64,000 nucleotides of DNA. It comes from Rotaria macrura (lineage: Eukaryota > Rotifera > Eurotatoria > Philodinida > Philodinidae). A program made the position numbers and the translations under genes. Of this stretch, positions 25,747-37,103 are shown piece after piece. A model generated the notes under the pieces. It saw nothing but the letters and a program-made list of their open reading frames with translations. It was not told the origin of the DNA and did no database searches. Position 1 is the first letter of the stretch. The number at the start of each line of letters is the position of its first letter. The DNA is taken from contig OENT01000351.1 of NCBI GenBank assembly GCA_900239685.1, positions 1-64,000 on the forward strand. The letters run 5' to 3'.

Positions 25747-26171
25747 TACACTGTAAAAAATACGCGCAAGATGACAAACCCTTCAAAAGGGTTGATGAAT
25801 TTCATAAACCCTTTTATATACCCTTTTAGGGTTTATTAATCTCATAAACCCTTTCATATACCCTTTGAGTTCATAAACCCTACGAAGGGTATATTATACG
25901 TTGCATTTTCATAAACCCTTCGAATGAGGGTTTTTTATTCTACGTTTTCTTCAGAAGGGTACCGTAATAAACCCTCATTCAAAGGGTTTATGAAGTTAAT
26001 GTACCTTTTAAGGGTATATTACTGGTCATATACCCTAAAGGGTTTATGAAAATGCAACGTATAATATACCCTTCGTAGGGTTTATGAACTCAAAGGGTAT
26101 ATGAAAGGGTTTATGAAATTCATCAACCCTTTTGAAGGGTTTGTTATCTTGCGCGTATTTTTTACAGTGTA
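25747..26171. mobile_element. TA-flanked foldback element with AAACCCTT/AAGGGT repeats
   Basis: Terminal repeats are CACTGTAAAAAATACGCGC and its exact complement, each bordered by TA (25747-25748, 26170-26171), as expected of Tc1/mariner-type target use. The arms stay almost identical for over 100 bp. The interior consists of many copies of AAACCCTT and its complement AAGGGTTT in both orientations, spaced about 15-25 bp. The left arm carries one extra block of about 40 bp compared with the right, consistent with unit duplication. No coding capacity. Confidence 0.85.
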
Positions 26172-26239
26172 TGTACTTGTTCATTTCTGAATCCGTACTT
26201 ACAGCCTTATCCACACCGTGAAATTTTCTTCAGTGTTAG

Positions 26240-26587
26240 TACCCAGGTCGAACAAGCACGGCCGTAAACGACCGTATACGGAGGAATACGGCAAAATACA
26301 TGGTCCAGTATTACGATCGTATATCTCCGTGTCGTATACGGAGGGATACGACGATATACGGAGAGTAAAACGATCGTTTACGGTCCTCGTATACAAAATC
26401 CGTAAACGGTTTCCGTTTTCCACCGTATTTCTCCGTATACGATCGTATTTGCCTGTATACGTACGGCGATATACGACCGTAATACTGGACCATGTAAAAC
26501 GCTAAAATACGACCGTTTACGGTCGTGTGGGGAGCGTATACGGTCGTTTACAGCCGTATACGAAGTCCGTAATCGTCGACCTGGGTA
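26240..26587. mobile_element. TA-flanked foldback element built of CGTATACGG units
   Basis: Ends TACCCAGGTCGA (26240-26251) and TCGACCTGGGTA (26576-26587) are exact inverted repeats and begin and end in TA. The 348 bp between them is a dense mix of short palindromic words: CGTATACGG, CGTTTACGGTC, CGATCGTA. One inner pair, GGTCCAGTATTACG / CGTAATACTGGACC, is also inverted. Base composition is clearly richer in CG dinucleotides than its neighbours. Noncoding. Confidence 0.83.
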
Positions 26588-26593
26588 AGCTTT

Positions 26594-26850
26594 TTATTTT
26601 GGTGACAGTGATTCAGCAGTAAATCCAACTTCAATTATGAATTCAATTGGTTTTCGCATCCGTACATCTCTAGTGCATCCTTCTCTCCAAGGATGTTTTA
26701 ATCCGATTTGTTTTCTTAAAACAACATATGTTGTTCCACTTTGAGTAGACAAACACGAACGATAGTTATTCTTAATTTTATCACATTGTTCTTTTTGTAT
26801 ATATTGATGAATAAGCATATCAAATTTCGGACAAATCTGGCGCATGCTAG
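26594..26850 (-). CDS. Possible C-terminal exon of an unknown gene
   Basis: On the minus strand an acceptor (TTCTCTAG) is followed by an 83-residue frame with three Cys and typical coding feel: MRQICPKFDMLIHQYIQ, then CLSTQSGTTYVV, HPWREGC, and it ends at a stop next to the 26240-26587 element. No domain is recognised and no upstream exons were found, so this may be a gene fragment. Confidence 0.3.
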
Positions 26851-28752
26851 AGAATCATAGAATAACTGAGAAACAATTCTCTTTCTGGCAATTGGCAGTG
26901 AAAGATTAAATACGAAATCAAACACTCATGACAAGTCGATATAAGAAGAAGAAAGCGCTGTTTGTTCTCTTCATCTTTCGTTTCTCTTATTTCTTTGACA
27001 ACTACAAGAAGCAGCAGTGATGATGTTTATTAGCTTGTTTTGCTGTTGAGTGCAATTTAGCCAAGCTCTTCCACATTATATTCATGCAATTTAAGTTCTT
27101 TTTGTGATTGTTAGACTAAATCAGCAGTGCTTAAGTGAATTTTTGGTGGAGAAACAGCTAGTTCTATGAGTTGGGGATCAACCGTGTAGCTGCGCTCTGA
27201 TAGAGGGATGTGTGGTCGATCTATTATTTCGGTCTGTTAAATTCTAGTTGCTGCTCATTGTCTTTGGGGAGCCAATGTCAGTCACATCGTTATTCCCGTG
27301 GGTTCAGTTAATTTACTGATAGGTAATCACATTAGGTTTGTGTCAAAAATAATTCTTCACCCAGCATAAAACATACTCACCTAAGCTAATGAAATTGCTC
27401 TTCTTCGACTGTCAACTCCATTGAAAATGACTGATCCAGGTGTTAGTGTCATTTTTCATCCATCAGTAAGTTCGACTACATTTTCAACTAGCGAAAGGCT
27501 TCCAACTTTAACAACAGCAAGTGATCAGGTCTATAAGGCCTATAGGGAATTATACGTAAATTTAGGTAGTAGTCATAGGTTGGGGTCACTTGAAAGAAAA
27601 TGGATTAGTCTCAAGTCTACTTCAATGAGTGACTATGCAAACGACTGGTTGGTCACCAATCATCAAAGTGTTCTCTGTACGGGATCAACCGGTCTGTTCG
27701 ATTTTGCTTTAGTTCTCCATGCAAAGGTAAAAGTTAGCGGTTTTTCTAAGTCCATCGTAGACAACCCCATTTTCCTTTTTCTGTTGTTTGAGGAACGTGT
27801 AGAGGGGATTCTAGTATGGTTCCTTGATGGCTTTCATTTCTAGTAAACAATAGGTTTCGGTCGGCATACTGAGCACCTTCATTGATTGCGTCAACGTCAA
27901 TATGCTAATACTCACACTAGAGTAACCGCTTCTCAAAGGCGAATTGCAGATATCACTTGTGGCGGATACAATAATCCAGCATCATCAGATTTTGTATCAT
28001 CAACAAACAAAAGAGATCTGTCCCCAAGCTGGATGAATAGCGATTTTTCAATGTCGATCAATGATTTTTTTGTCATTACTTTTGCCTTTCCTTTGTTTTG
28101 CAAGAATTTGATCCTTTTGCATAAACTTGGTACAATTGATTCTCATGGAAGCATTATCCAATTATTTTTGTCCAATCTAATTATTTTTCACATTTAATAT
28201 ATCTTTGCAAGCAATGCACATTATGTTGCAGATAAAAATCGATTCAGATTCTATGATCTAAGATATTGAGGATATCTCCCATATTTATATAACTCAACTA
28301 CTTGAAACAGTTTTCGTCATTTTCAAAAATATTACCACTCCTGTTTTCAACGCCTTAATTTGGCGGTGCGTTGAATTGAGGTAATGCGTATGGGCATGAC
28401 TGCCGGTTTAGAGAAGAAAATTACAAACTTACAACCTTAGAAATTCAGATTCACAAAAGAAGGAGAACTCGCATATAGGTTGCGGTTAACCTCTTGGATA
28501 CCGCTGTCTTCAGGCTGAAGACAGGAAGAACGAAAGAATTTTTTCGTTCTGTCCTATTGATAAACAGCTGTGAAACGAAATGTTCATCAGTATGACTGTA
28601 TCGATCCACGATTCATATATGATAAAATATATATGAATACAGCTGATTCACGATCATAGAATGGATTAGAGAGTGATTTTTCGACTTTTCTATAAGCTCG
28701 TAAAGAACGCAAGAATTCTCAGGATCCAGGAGGTTAATGAGCCGAAATGCCT
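26851..28752. other. Intergenic DNA with weak ORFs
   Basis: ORFs at about 27427-27843 (starting MTDPGVSVIFHPSVSS) and 27886-28197 are open and might be remnants of one gene (RVTASQRRIADITCGGY), but no family is recognised. At 28504-28524 there is a perfect 10 bp stem hairpin (CTGTCTTCAG/CTGAAGACAG), followed at once by a second (AGAACGAAA/TTTCGTTCT). Confidence 0.35.
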
Positions 28753-30036
28753 ATATTACTGTTGGTGGTGACCGCTCACTTCGTTGCGATCACTTCGTCG
28801 CAATGATAACTACTTGCGATAAATTCATCGTATTTAAACGAAAACATGAACTTAATTGGATTAAGTCATTCTGTTTAGTATGTTACACAATTAATTACAT
28901 TGATTCATACTCTACCATGTAATTATTAGAGTAACATAATGGGTAGAATATGCAGCCAGATAAGAAAATAAGTTTGTTTTATTGATACCGTTTGAAAAAT
29001 TATTTTGTTAAAGTTCAACTAATCTACTATTAAATAAAACTAAAGTATTTCAAGAAAATGGTTTCTGAGCAAATTTAGAACTAAGGAAAACTACGACTAA
29101 CTAAGATGAAACTCTCTCTCGTTTGAAATTCATCATTCACTCAATATCTCTGAAGTAACTGTTGGTGATTAGAAAATATATGGATAAATAAATTAATTTA
29201 AAAAAATTTTCGTTTTGGTTTCAAGTTTTCATGCTGTGACTATAAATAAAAAATAATCGTCATACATTCTGGAATATTATTGTTTAATGTCATTATTATG
29301 TACAGGTGGCGTCTTTGAATTTAGTAGATTTTTAAATTAAAGAAAAAATTCTTTCAACCAAGCTAACTTCGTTTATATTGAAAAAGTTAAGTTTAAATAA
29401 ATTTTATAAATTCATGTCGACAAATTTTATGCAAAAAACTTATTTTACTTGAGTTTTACTACGTTCAAGATAGCTACAAGTTAAGCATTCTTTTTAAAAA
29501 GCGTATACGAAACTTAAAAACTAGAGTATCTTGTTTTAAGTTCGTATTCCATCTATGGTCATATGTTTTTTCGAAACATCTTTGGGTGAAATGCTTTGAA
29601 TGCTTTATTGGATCGCAAAAAATCTTTCAGTTCGAAGTTATTTCTCATATGAGAGAAATATGTTTTTCTTTGGTTAATTTCCTTGAAATTTGATGCGGAA
29701 ACAAATCTAGGAATTTTGTTAGCATCAATTTAAAATTCACAAGCAGATATTGGATAGATCTATTTTTCTTTTTTTTTCAAATTTACATTATTGAGCAATC
29801 AGATAAAGATAAAATTGTAAAGTGGGGAAATTAAATAACAGACCAATCTAAATTTCCGTAATTCAATTAATTAATTCTTTCGTTTATGTACGATAAATTA
29901 TCGTGAAGAATTATCATTGCGACGAAATGTACTGCGACGAAGTGTTCGCGATGAAGTGATCATGCGACGAAGTGTTCGGGACGAAGTGATCGCGACGAAG
30001 TGTCGTGCGACGAAGTGTACTAGCACCCATCGACAG
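28753..30036. mobile_element. Decayed inverted-repeat element with ACTTCGTCGC iterations
   Basis: The left end (about 28753-28837) and right end (about 29888-30036) are inverted, imperfect copies. Both contain ACTTCGTCGCAATGATAA-type sequence followed by CGATAA...TCGTA. On the right side the word GCGACGAAGTG recurs six or seven times in tandem; on the left only two or three copies remain. The 1 kb interior is AT-rich with no recognised gene. Probably an old non-autonomous DNA element. Confidence 0.6.
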
Positions 30037-32798
30037 ATAACATACCAAAAACAATAACCATCGACGTTTGGATGCTCAAATCAGCTGCAATCGTGAGAAA
30101 TCCTAAAAATACGGACAGCATTAAAGAAATCCTGCAATTAGATTTCTTCCCGAATTTGTTGTTCCATTCTATCGTACAAAGAGGACAGTATAGAATTCGT
30201 TCAGGAGAGACTAATTCTGACAAAGCCTGATGCTTCCATCCTCCCTTTCGGTGTCGAATGTGTAATTCAAGTATTGAATATTAGCGGTTTTCTAGTATTA
30301 AAATATCGGAGCAGGGGGTAATGTCCAGCTGATTTGTTAAGACAAAGGCAAAATGAGAGAAAAAACATACAGGGAGGTGTGCAGGATGTACTAAGATAGT
30401 GTACTTACTTGTCTGGATGATCATTGAAGGGGTCGGAGAATCTCAAACATGGAGTTGTAGCAGGGGTAGCAACGAACAGTCTGCCTCGGACTTAAAAAGT
30501 TGGGCACGAGACCCCTCTGCCCTTACACATAACGTTTAAAAGTGCAGAAAATCCTGCTTTTGGATTTTTCTCCGAAGATCTTGTTTGTTTTATAGAGGTC
30601 TTGGAGCGCAGTGTGAAATTAGTTTAGGATAGGCCAGGTGAGACAAAGACCGATGCTTCTGCTTTGCTCTTGCTGTGTGATGTATATTATCAGCATTTAA
30701 ATTTTTCATTTGCTTGATTAAAAGTTTTTAAAAGATCCGATGTGTCCTCCTTCCGATGTTGTGAAAAGGAATGGATGTTGCCGTATATGACCGTTTATGA
30801 ACGAATGTGGTAAAACAATGGCAGTCATTTTCTAAACCGTTTACAGTCATCGTATCGGATCATTTACAGTGATATCTGGCAATCATTTACAGTTACCGTG
30901 TATGAACGGCGAACGTTCAGGTGGATTTTTTTACTAAGACCGTTTACGACGATCGTAATTCATCGTAAGACTTCGCTTATGACGATAGTACACAGTCACA
31001 AAATACGTTCGTCGTTTTTCGCCGTAAAAAATAGGTACATGGCCGTTAGCGGCCTTGGATGATTGACCTCCATATTAGTATTGGTATAGCAGTCCATTTA
31101 GGAAGCAATATAACAAACACCCACGCCAACACCCATCCAATAACACCGATACATAATCCAACACACTTAAACATATCATTCGAGAGAAAGTACCTAGGGA
31201 GCAATCTTCTTGGCAGTATTCTTCTGGCAACCAAGTGTTGCCGGGTAGTAACTGTGTAAAAGTAACTGACTGAGGATCATCTTTCATTGAGTCTCAAAAC
31301 ACTTTTCGAATTTGCAAGAGAACGAAAAGGCGTTCTTTTACAAGAAGATATGGAGCTGCATATGTTTCTCCAAAAAAACCAAAACAACACACTGAAAATG
31401 ATGAAATAATGGAGAGTATGCTTTTGAAAGTTCATTTAATACTCTTATTTCTCCTGATATAACTAATCTAGTTTCTAAGTTTACTTTCTTATATCTGATT
31501 CATCCCTTTGATAATATAACTGAAATTTTCAATACCCAAGGTCGAAGACATACAGTGGGAACTGGCCGAATCCAGTGTCATTCCCACGAATTCCGGGCAT
31601 CGGAACGTATCCATGAGCACGGTTACCGTTTCCTAGAAGGGTTACAGCGACGGAAAAAGCCGTTTCCAAGCGGAAACCGCATACGGTCTAGATCCGATCG
31701 TTTCTGCTAAGTTCACAAAAACTCATCTGGCTATCTCAGAAACAGCGCTCAATACTCCGACTTACTTAGCAAAGCTTCAACTTTTCGCTTTTTCTTAAAA
31801 AGACCTGGGGAAACGCTAGAAGATTCACTGGGAACAAATAAACTTCAAGTGAAACACTTATAAATTTTTCTGCGAAAATGCTTTTGTCGCAAAATTGGGA
31901 ATTTTAGGTTAGAAGACCTATAAAATCAGACTTTCATACTTTTCCAAACCGAAACTCTATGTGTAAAGAGAGCACACATGTTAAACACCACCGTTTTGAG
32001 ACTTTGCTGAGTCTTCAATTAAAGTAAGTGACGCTTCAAAGGTATCAAAATAATCTACGATTTATTAATTTTTATCACAGACATTTCAAATGCTCACTAA
32101 TACACTGAACACAATAACACTCTCACGAACACATCTAAAATTTCCCCGAGAATCCATAAAAGTCTGATAACGTATCCATTTGATCGACTCAGTCCTTAAA
32201 CTGAAGTATTTGAAAAAGCGATCTTTCAAGGTCTTTTATCGTAAAATACGGATTTTAGTATCCAGGAATGATATAAATGAGAATTGTTTTCGCTGGAAAC
32301 TCTTAGAGTTTGGTTCTCTATCTACTCTTCTCAAAAAATCTGGAAGAAATCCTGAAAGTAAACGATTTAGGAAAAAAAGGTCTTTTTTAGAAAAATGCTG
32401 CTTTCAGTAGTGAGGAATTCTGAAGATAAGAAGTTTATATTTGACGTGATTTTTTTCTAGCGGAGACGTGATTTTTTCAGCAAAAATAATCTTGAAAACT
32501 TCTGTCGGAAGACGGTGGATTCCGCTGCTCCTTCATCGGAGTATCGTTTTTCCGGTTGTACTCGGGCGGAGTTCACTTTAGTTCCGGTAGTTTCCTGGAT
32601 AATCTGAGCTATTTTCATTAAATTTCTGGTGCCTGGAAGTGCTTGGAATATTCAGGTTCTGGATATGGCTAATTCCGCCAGAAATTCTGCTTTCATGTTC
32701 CGGTGGTTTTTCTGGCCTGAAATACACCGGAGCCGACAGGAAGAAGCAGGAAAATATCCTGTTTGCGGCAGGATCCGGGCTCCGGAATGGACGACTTT
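30037..32798. other. Repeat-derived, mixed-composition DNA
   Basis: Patches of unusually CG-rich motif sequence occur at about 30775-31045 (degenerate CGTTTACAGTC / CCGTATATGAC words, like a decayed relative of the 26240-26587 element) and at about 31555-31700 (TTCCGG, GGAAACC and ATCCGATC words). No gene is supported. Short ORFs at 31046-31287 and 32180-32410 lack domains. Confidence 0.4.
30775..31045. repeat. Decayed relative of the CGTATACGG-type element
   Basis: Words such as CCGTATATGACCG, CCGTTTACAGTCATCG and CCGTTTACGACGATCG recur in both orientations, echoing the 26240-26587 interior with substitutions. Ends are not preserved. Confidence 0.45.
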
Positions 32799-33037
32799 GG
32801 ACACATTCATTGAAGGGAAAGATATAAATAGGTAGGTCGCTAAACTGATATCAATCTCCCATGGGCCAATGTTTTAGCCAATCCGATTTGTGTACGGTTT
32901 CCCGCGTATACTGCACTTCCGCCATACTTGGATCGTAGAATCTGAATCTGAATCCGGAATTTCAAGTTTGACTTCTAGAGTCTATCAGAAACTTTCTATT
33001 TGAATATGCAAAACGAATCACTAAGAAAAATAGAAGG

Positions 33038-33382
33038 GTTTTGAAAAGCTTAGAATTTTATGAGAAAAATTTTTGTGCTGAAAAACTGATTTGTCAAATC
33101 CAAAGGTTGATCGCTTTCGTTATAAAATAGCAAAATGCCCGAAGCAGCACCCACATGGATACGTTCCTCGATGTGGTATGAATGTTTTCGCCTGACATCC
33201 GTTCGGGACATCGGAAATTTGTTCGTACTGTGTATGATTCCTATGTAGGTCAAGTGATCGTTTGGACCGGCTTTCTGGTGTGTCACTGTTTGAGAAAGAA
33301 GGCGATTTACTTTTCGATGTCGCATTTCAGTTTTTCAGCACAAATATTTTTCTCATAAAATTATAAGCTTTCTCAAAAAATT
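33038..33382. mobile_element. Nested inverted-repeat element
   Basis: Arms 33038-33090 and 33325-33382 are inverted copies with few differences (AGCTT, ATTTTATGAGAAAAAT, GTGCTGAAAAACTGA). The roughly 235 bp centre is noncoding. It lies inside the larger 32799-34255 repeat. Confidence 0.65.
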
Positions 33383-33689
33383 TAATCCTCTTCAGTGAAC
33401 CGCTTTGTGCATTCAAACACAAGTTTTTTGATAGAAACGAAAAGTAAAACTTTTGAAATTCCGGTTTCAGATTCACATTTCACGACCAAAATTTAGCTTA
33501 AGTGCATTATACGTGGAAGAACTGTCAACAACCCAGTTGGATGAATTCAACGTTGAATCCTATTGGATCTTACAGGATCCGATGAACAGATAAAATCCGA
33601 TGGGGTTCTGGGTTAAGGAGCTACTGAAGAATCCGACGGAAAATTCATATTTTAATACGTGGACACAATTTAGTATCGCGAGTCAATAC

Positions 33690-33960
33690 TACACTCTAAA
33701 AAAAATAGGTTCTTTCCGGAACTTAAAAAAGTTCTTCCCATGGGCACACCGGAAGAAATTTTTTGGGTTCCGTATAGAACTTTAAAAGGTTTGGCTTGTA
33801 GGCTGCAAAACCTTTCAGGTTTTGTAAATCTTGAAAAGGTTTTGTAGCTTTGACACCGAACCTTTTAAAGTTCTATACGGAAGCCAAAAAAGTTCTTCCG
33901 GTGTGCCCATGGGAAGAACTTTTTTAAGTTCCGGAAAGAACCTATTTTTTTTAGAGTGTA
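33690..33960. mobile_element. TA-flanked foldback element with AAAAGTTCTT units
   Basis: Termini CACTCTAAAAAAAATAGG and the exact complement are flanked by TA at both ends, giving a 271 bp element that is close to a full palindrome: the outer 90 bp of each side match almost base for base (GTTCTTTCCGGAAC, GTTCTTCCCATGGGCACACC). The interior repeats AAAAGGTTTTG-like words. The terminus CACTSTAAAAAA is shared with the 25747-26171 element although the interiors differ, so both may be moved by one transposase. Confidence 0.85.
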
Positions 33961-34255
33961 GAGGTCGTTCAAAGCTCTCCGGCAGGTTGCATCAGATAGG
34001 ACAGTAAGATATGATCGAAGAACAATACTAGGGATCCGAATATCGATCCAGAACCCGGATACGTATAGGGATTCATCAATTTGATAGAAATTCACATAAA
34101 ATTGGATCGGGCTGCTGTCGGAAATCCAGTTTAATCCGACTGCCTGAATGAATGATTCTTCTGGGAAGTCGGATTTGCTAAAATATTGACTAATGGAAAA
34201 TCGATATTTGTTTACCGACCTCCCTATCTGCCTTTCCTTTCAATGAATGTGTGCC

Positions 34256-34681
34256 AACGCTACTAACCTGGCCTGTAGGCAAGTTCAGACTCGAAGCTCT
34301 TAGCGCCGGTATGATTTAGTAGTATGATTTACAGTACTCATATATATATATATATATATATGTTTTACATTTATTTGTTTAAATCTACACCTACGCAGAA
34401 CAATAAGCCATATCCACACCCTCCTTATGAAGTATGTAGAAACCGTTTGACAGAAGTATTGATTACAAACGATTAAGATTCTTCGTTTTTTAGTAAAATT
34501 TGCCTGATTGGCAAGACAAATGAAAAGGCAAAGTAACATGTAATACAATTTTTTAATATACTGATGTAGTTCATGATTCCAAAGCGTGTGTCCTATGCAT
34601 TCAATTAGTAGAAGTGAATGCAATCCTTCTTTGAATCATTTGCATTGCAAATTGATTCGAAGTTATAAAAAGCCTATTTTT
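34256..34681. other. Short intergenic stretch with (TA)n
   Basis: A perfect (TA)n tract lies at about 34339-34361. The remaining sequence is the 3' flank of the minus-strand ART/TPR gene and holds no recognised gene. Confidence 0.5.
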
Positions 34682-37103
34682 TTATGAATCTTTCTTATTC
34701 TGCTTCTGTAATTGAATAACATGTTGAAGATCACTTTCCGCTGCTGTACGATCTGGATGTCCGTGTGGAAGCGTTTTTTCATAAATGTTTACTAGATTGT
34801 GAAAACTAGTGTAAGCATCGTCGAGTAATCCTGCACTTATCTGCATTGTGCCCAAATTATAAAGCAATTCAGCTAATATTGATGAATCAGTCGAATGTAT
34901 ACTTTCAAAGATGACGAGTGCTTTCTTGCATAAATCAAGTGCAAGAGCAATATTACCACAGTCTTGGTAGATGCTTCCTAACATAGCAAGAGTTGCAGCT
35001 ACACTGGTTTTATTAGGAGGCACAAGACTTTCTCTTGCAGTCAAGGCTCGTTGAGTATTATCAATGGCTTCAGTATATTCACGACGAGCCCAATGAGCAT
35101 TGGCTATCCCAATGAGATTTGAAGCAATACCAGCAGTATCAGATGGTTGATTCGATTGACGCGATACGAGTGCCTGTTTATGACAATTTAAAGCTAAATC
35201 ATACTCTTGACAACAATGATATAGATTTCCAAGATCAGTTAAAGTATCAGCAGTATCTTCACCAGACTATTATGTGAACAAAAAGGGAAAGAAAATTTTG
35301 ATTAAAATCGATTTAAAAACGAGTCCATGTATCCAAGAACAAGAGATAGTGTTATTCAGATAAAACTCATACCTCTTCTTGCATTTTAAGAGCTTTCGTA
35401 TGACATTCCATTGCATAAGTATAATCTTCCTTTTTATTGGCACATAGTTGACCCATAGCGTTCAGTATACGTGCATTAACAGGTCGAATACGCTGGTAAA
35501 GAATCAAGGCCAAATCGATCTCTCCTCTTTCCACATATTTTTGTGCCCTTATTTCTTCAACAGTTAGGGGTGATTCTCTATAACGAATAGAATCAAAATA
35601 GAATAGATGAATTATATTTTAATTAATCATGAAAAGCATGATTTCTTTAATTGTTGAAGCATCATATACTTATTCTTATTTGATGGAGGTCTTGATTTGT
35701 GTCGTAGGGGAGGGAGAATGGTTGGTTTCTGGAGAATCGGTGGCTTTGCAAGTTCATCAAGTAATGATTGTATTGCTTCATCTTTATGCTGTTCGATAAA
35801 GTCACATCCGATTTTCTTTCCCATTCTATTAGCAGTCATCATTTTGATGATCGTCATTTGATCTCGATTGACATAGATAATACGAAACGCCGTACAGACA
35901 TCAAATACGATTTTTGGTGAAGAATTTTTATTAGCTACTTCCATGAACGGGGTAGATATATCACAATCAATTTTAAATAAAACTGGTAATAAATCCGTAC
36001 GATATGCTGGTAATGAGGCAAGTATTAAAGCATTAGCCCTTGACTTAATACAGGGGAAAAAGCTACTAGTACATACTAGTTGACCAACGTGAGCTTTGAA
36101 TTTGTCGAGAAGTTCACTTGATAATTTCATGCCTCTATAGAACTTATCGCTTGACTTTCGTTGATGTTGTTGTTGAAATAGACGGGTAGCATCGGCAAAT
36201 AGAAAACGGCAAATATTCAATTGTTCTTTATTGTGCGAACGAAGTGCATGATGAAGACAACGTGAAGGAAATGGAGAATGACAACACCAGCTGATGGCTT
36301 CAGTAGCTCGATATGATTTATCAAGTTCATCAATAGATCGAGTGATGGTCACATTTTCTCCATAATATTGTCGAGATGCTTCAATGAAATTATTTTTTTT
36401 TGCTAAAAGTTTTCGGTTTATCAACTATATGATACGAAAATAAAAAAATTCTGTTAGAGAAATATATTTGAAAACAAGAAAGCACAGTGCTAACTAGAAT
36501 AAAGTTTATGAGTAAAGATTTGGTTCTTCTCGTTCTTTCGTCACTTACTTCTTCTTTCCATATTTGTGACCACAAAAATATTTTATCTTGTTCAAATGCA
36601 AATGATTCAAGTTGTATTTGTTCATAGATGTCCAATATTTCTTTCAATTCACGAAATAGTTCTTCTTGTTGAGGAAATATACCACAGATTTTTGGAAGAT
36701 CACCTTTTATACTTTCGACATTTAAACAAAGGATAAAAATAGCTTCCACTACTTCGAGATTATGCACTGTTCCAATTAGTTCGCTGCTATTAGATGATGT
36801 GATAAAAAAGATTCTTTCCTTTGTGGATTTCATCATATTCATACAGGGCAATAAATCGGTAAAAGCTTGTACATGATGATTGATTGCTCTCAATGGTCCA
36901 ACAAGATTAAGACCCGATTCTTGTTGAGGATCAAACCAAATAAAGATGACACTTTCATGATATTCTTGCGTAGTATGAAATGGTCGCACATTGATCGTTA
37001 CTTTTTCTGTCGTTGATAACATCGATGGATCAAGTGAAAGAAACTGGGGACCATCGTTACTTTTGTTATTTTCACTTTTGACAATAGTGGTTGACTCAGC
37101 CAT
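34682..37103 (-). CDS. ADP-ribosyltransferase-like domain plus TPR protein
   Basis: Four exons on the minus strand keep frame: 37103-36549, 36424-35670, 35577-35373, 35266-34682 (GT-AG), giving 699 aa. Residues 1-185 form an unrecognised N-terminal domain. Residues about 200-380 recall the arginine ART fold: FYRGMKLS (YRG at 281-283), then LVCTSSFF in place of the usual ST-S-F strand, then KIVFDVCTAFRI in the position of the final strand. The usual acidic ExE-type motif just before that strand is not evident, so transferase activity is uncertain. Residues about 437-690 are TPRs of kinesin-light-chain type (ALILYQRIRPVNARILNAMG; DTLTDLGNLYHCCQEYDLAL; AATLAMLGSIYQDCGNIALA). Such ART-TPR fusions are frequent in bdelloid rotifers as I recall. 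It has no signal peptide, so a cytosolic role with a protein partner is likely. Confidence 0.8.

Larger units (their letters stand above)
32799..34255. mobile_element. Inverted-repeat element, 1.46 kb, carrying nested elements
   Basis: Left end GGACACATTCATTGAAGGGA (32799) and right end (TTCAATGAATGTGTGCC, to 34255) are inverted copies of about 60 bp that extend inward through GGTAGGTCG / CGACCTCCC and GATATCAATC / GAAAATCGATATTTG, with substitutions. Between them lie two further palindromic elements (33038-33382, 33690-33960). This is best read as an old element used as a landing site, or alternatively as two unrelated solo copies in opposite orientation. Confidence 0.55.

Noticed and set aside
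25499-26505. ORFs running through the 25.4-26.5 kb palindromes on both strands
   Set aside because: Their proteins are rich in repeated Tyr/Arg/Val words produced by CGTATACGG-type DNA repeats, on both strands at once, so they are artefacts.
27427-28197. Two consecutive ORFs that might be an unknown gene or retroelement fragment
   Set aside because: No domain, no zinc knuckle or polymerase motif, and no convincing splice model; recorded only as weak ORFs in a gap entry.
30450-30540. A GC-richer stretch that could be a SINE head or small RNA
   Set aside because: No A/B box pair or tRNA-like fold could be recognised, and no poly-A tail or target duplication was seen.
34300-34623. Minus-strand ORF of 107 codons beside the ART/TPR gene
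   Set aside because: Its C-terminal part is a translated (TA)n microsatellite (YIYIYIY) and the rest has no domain.
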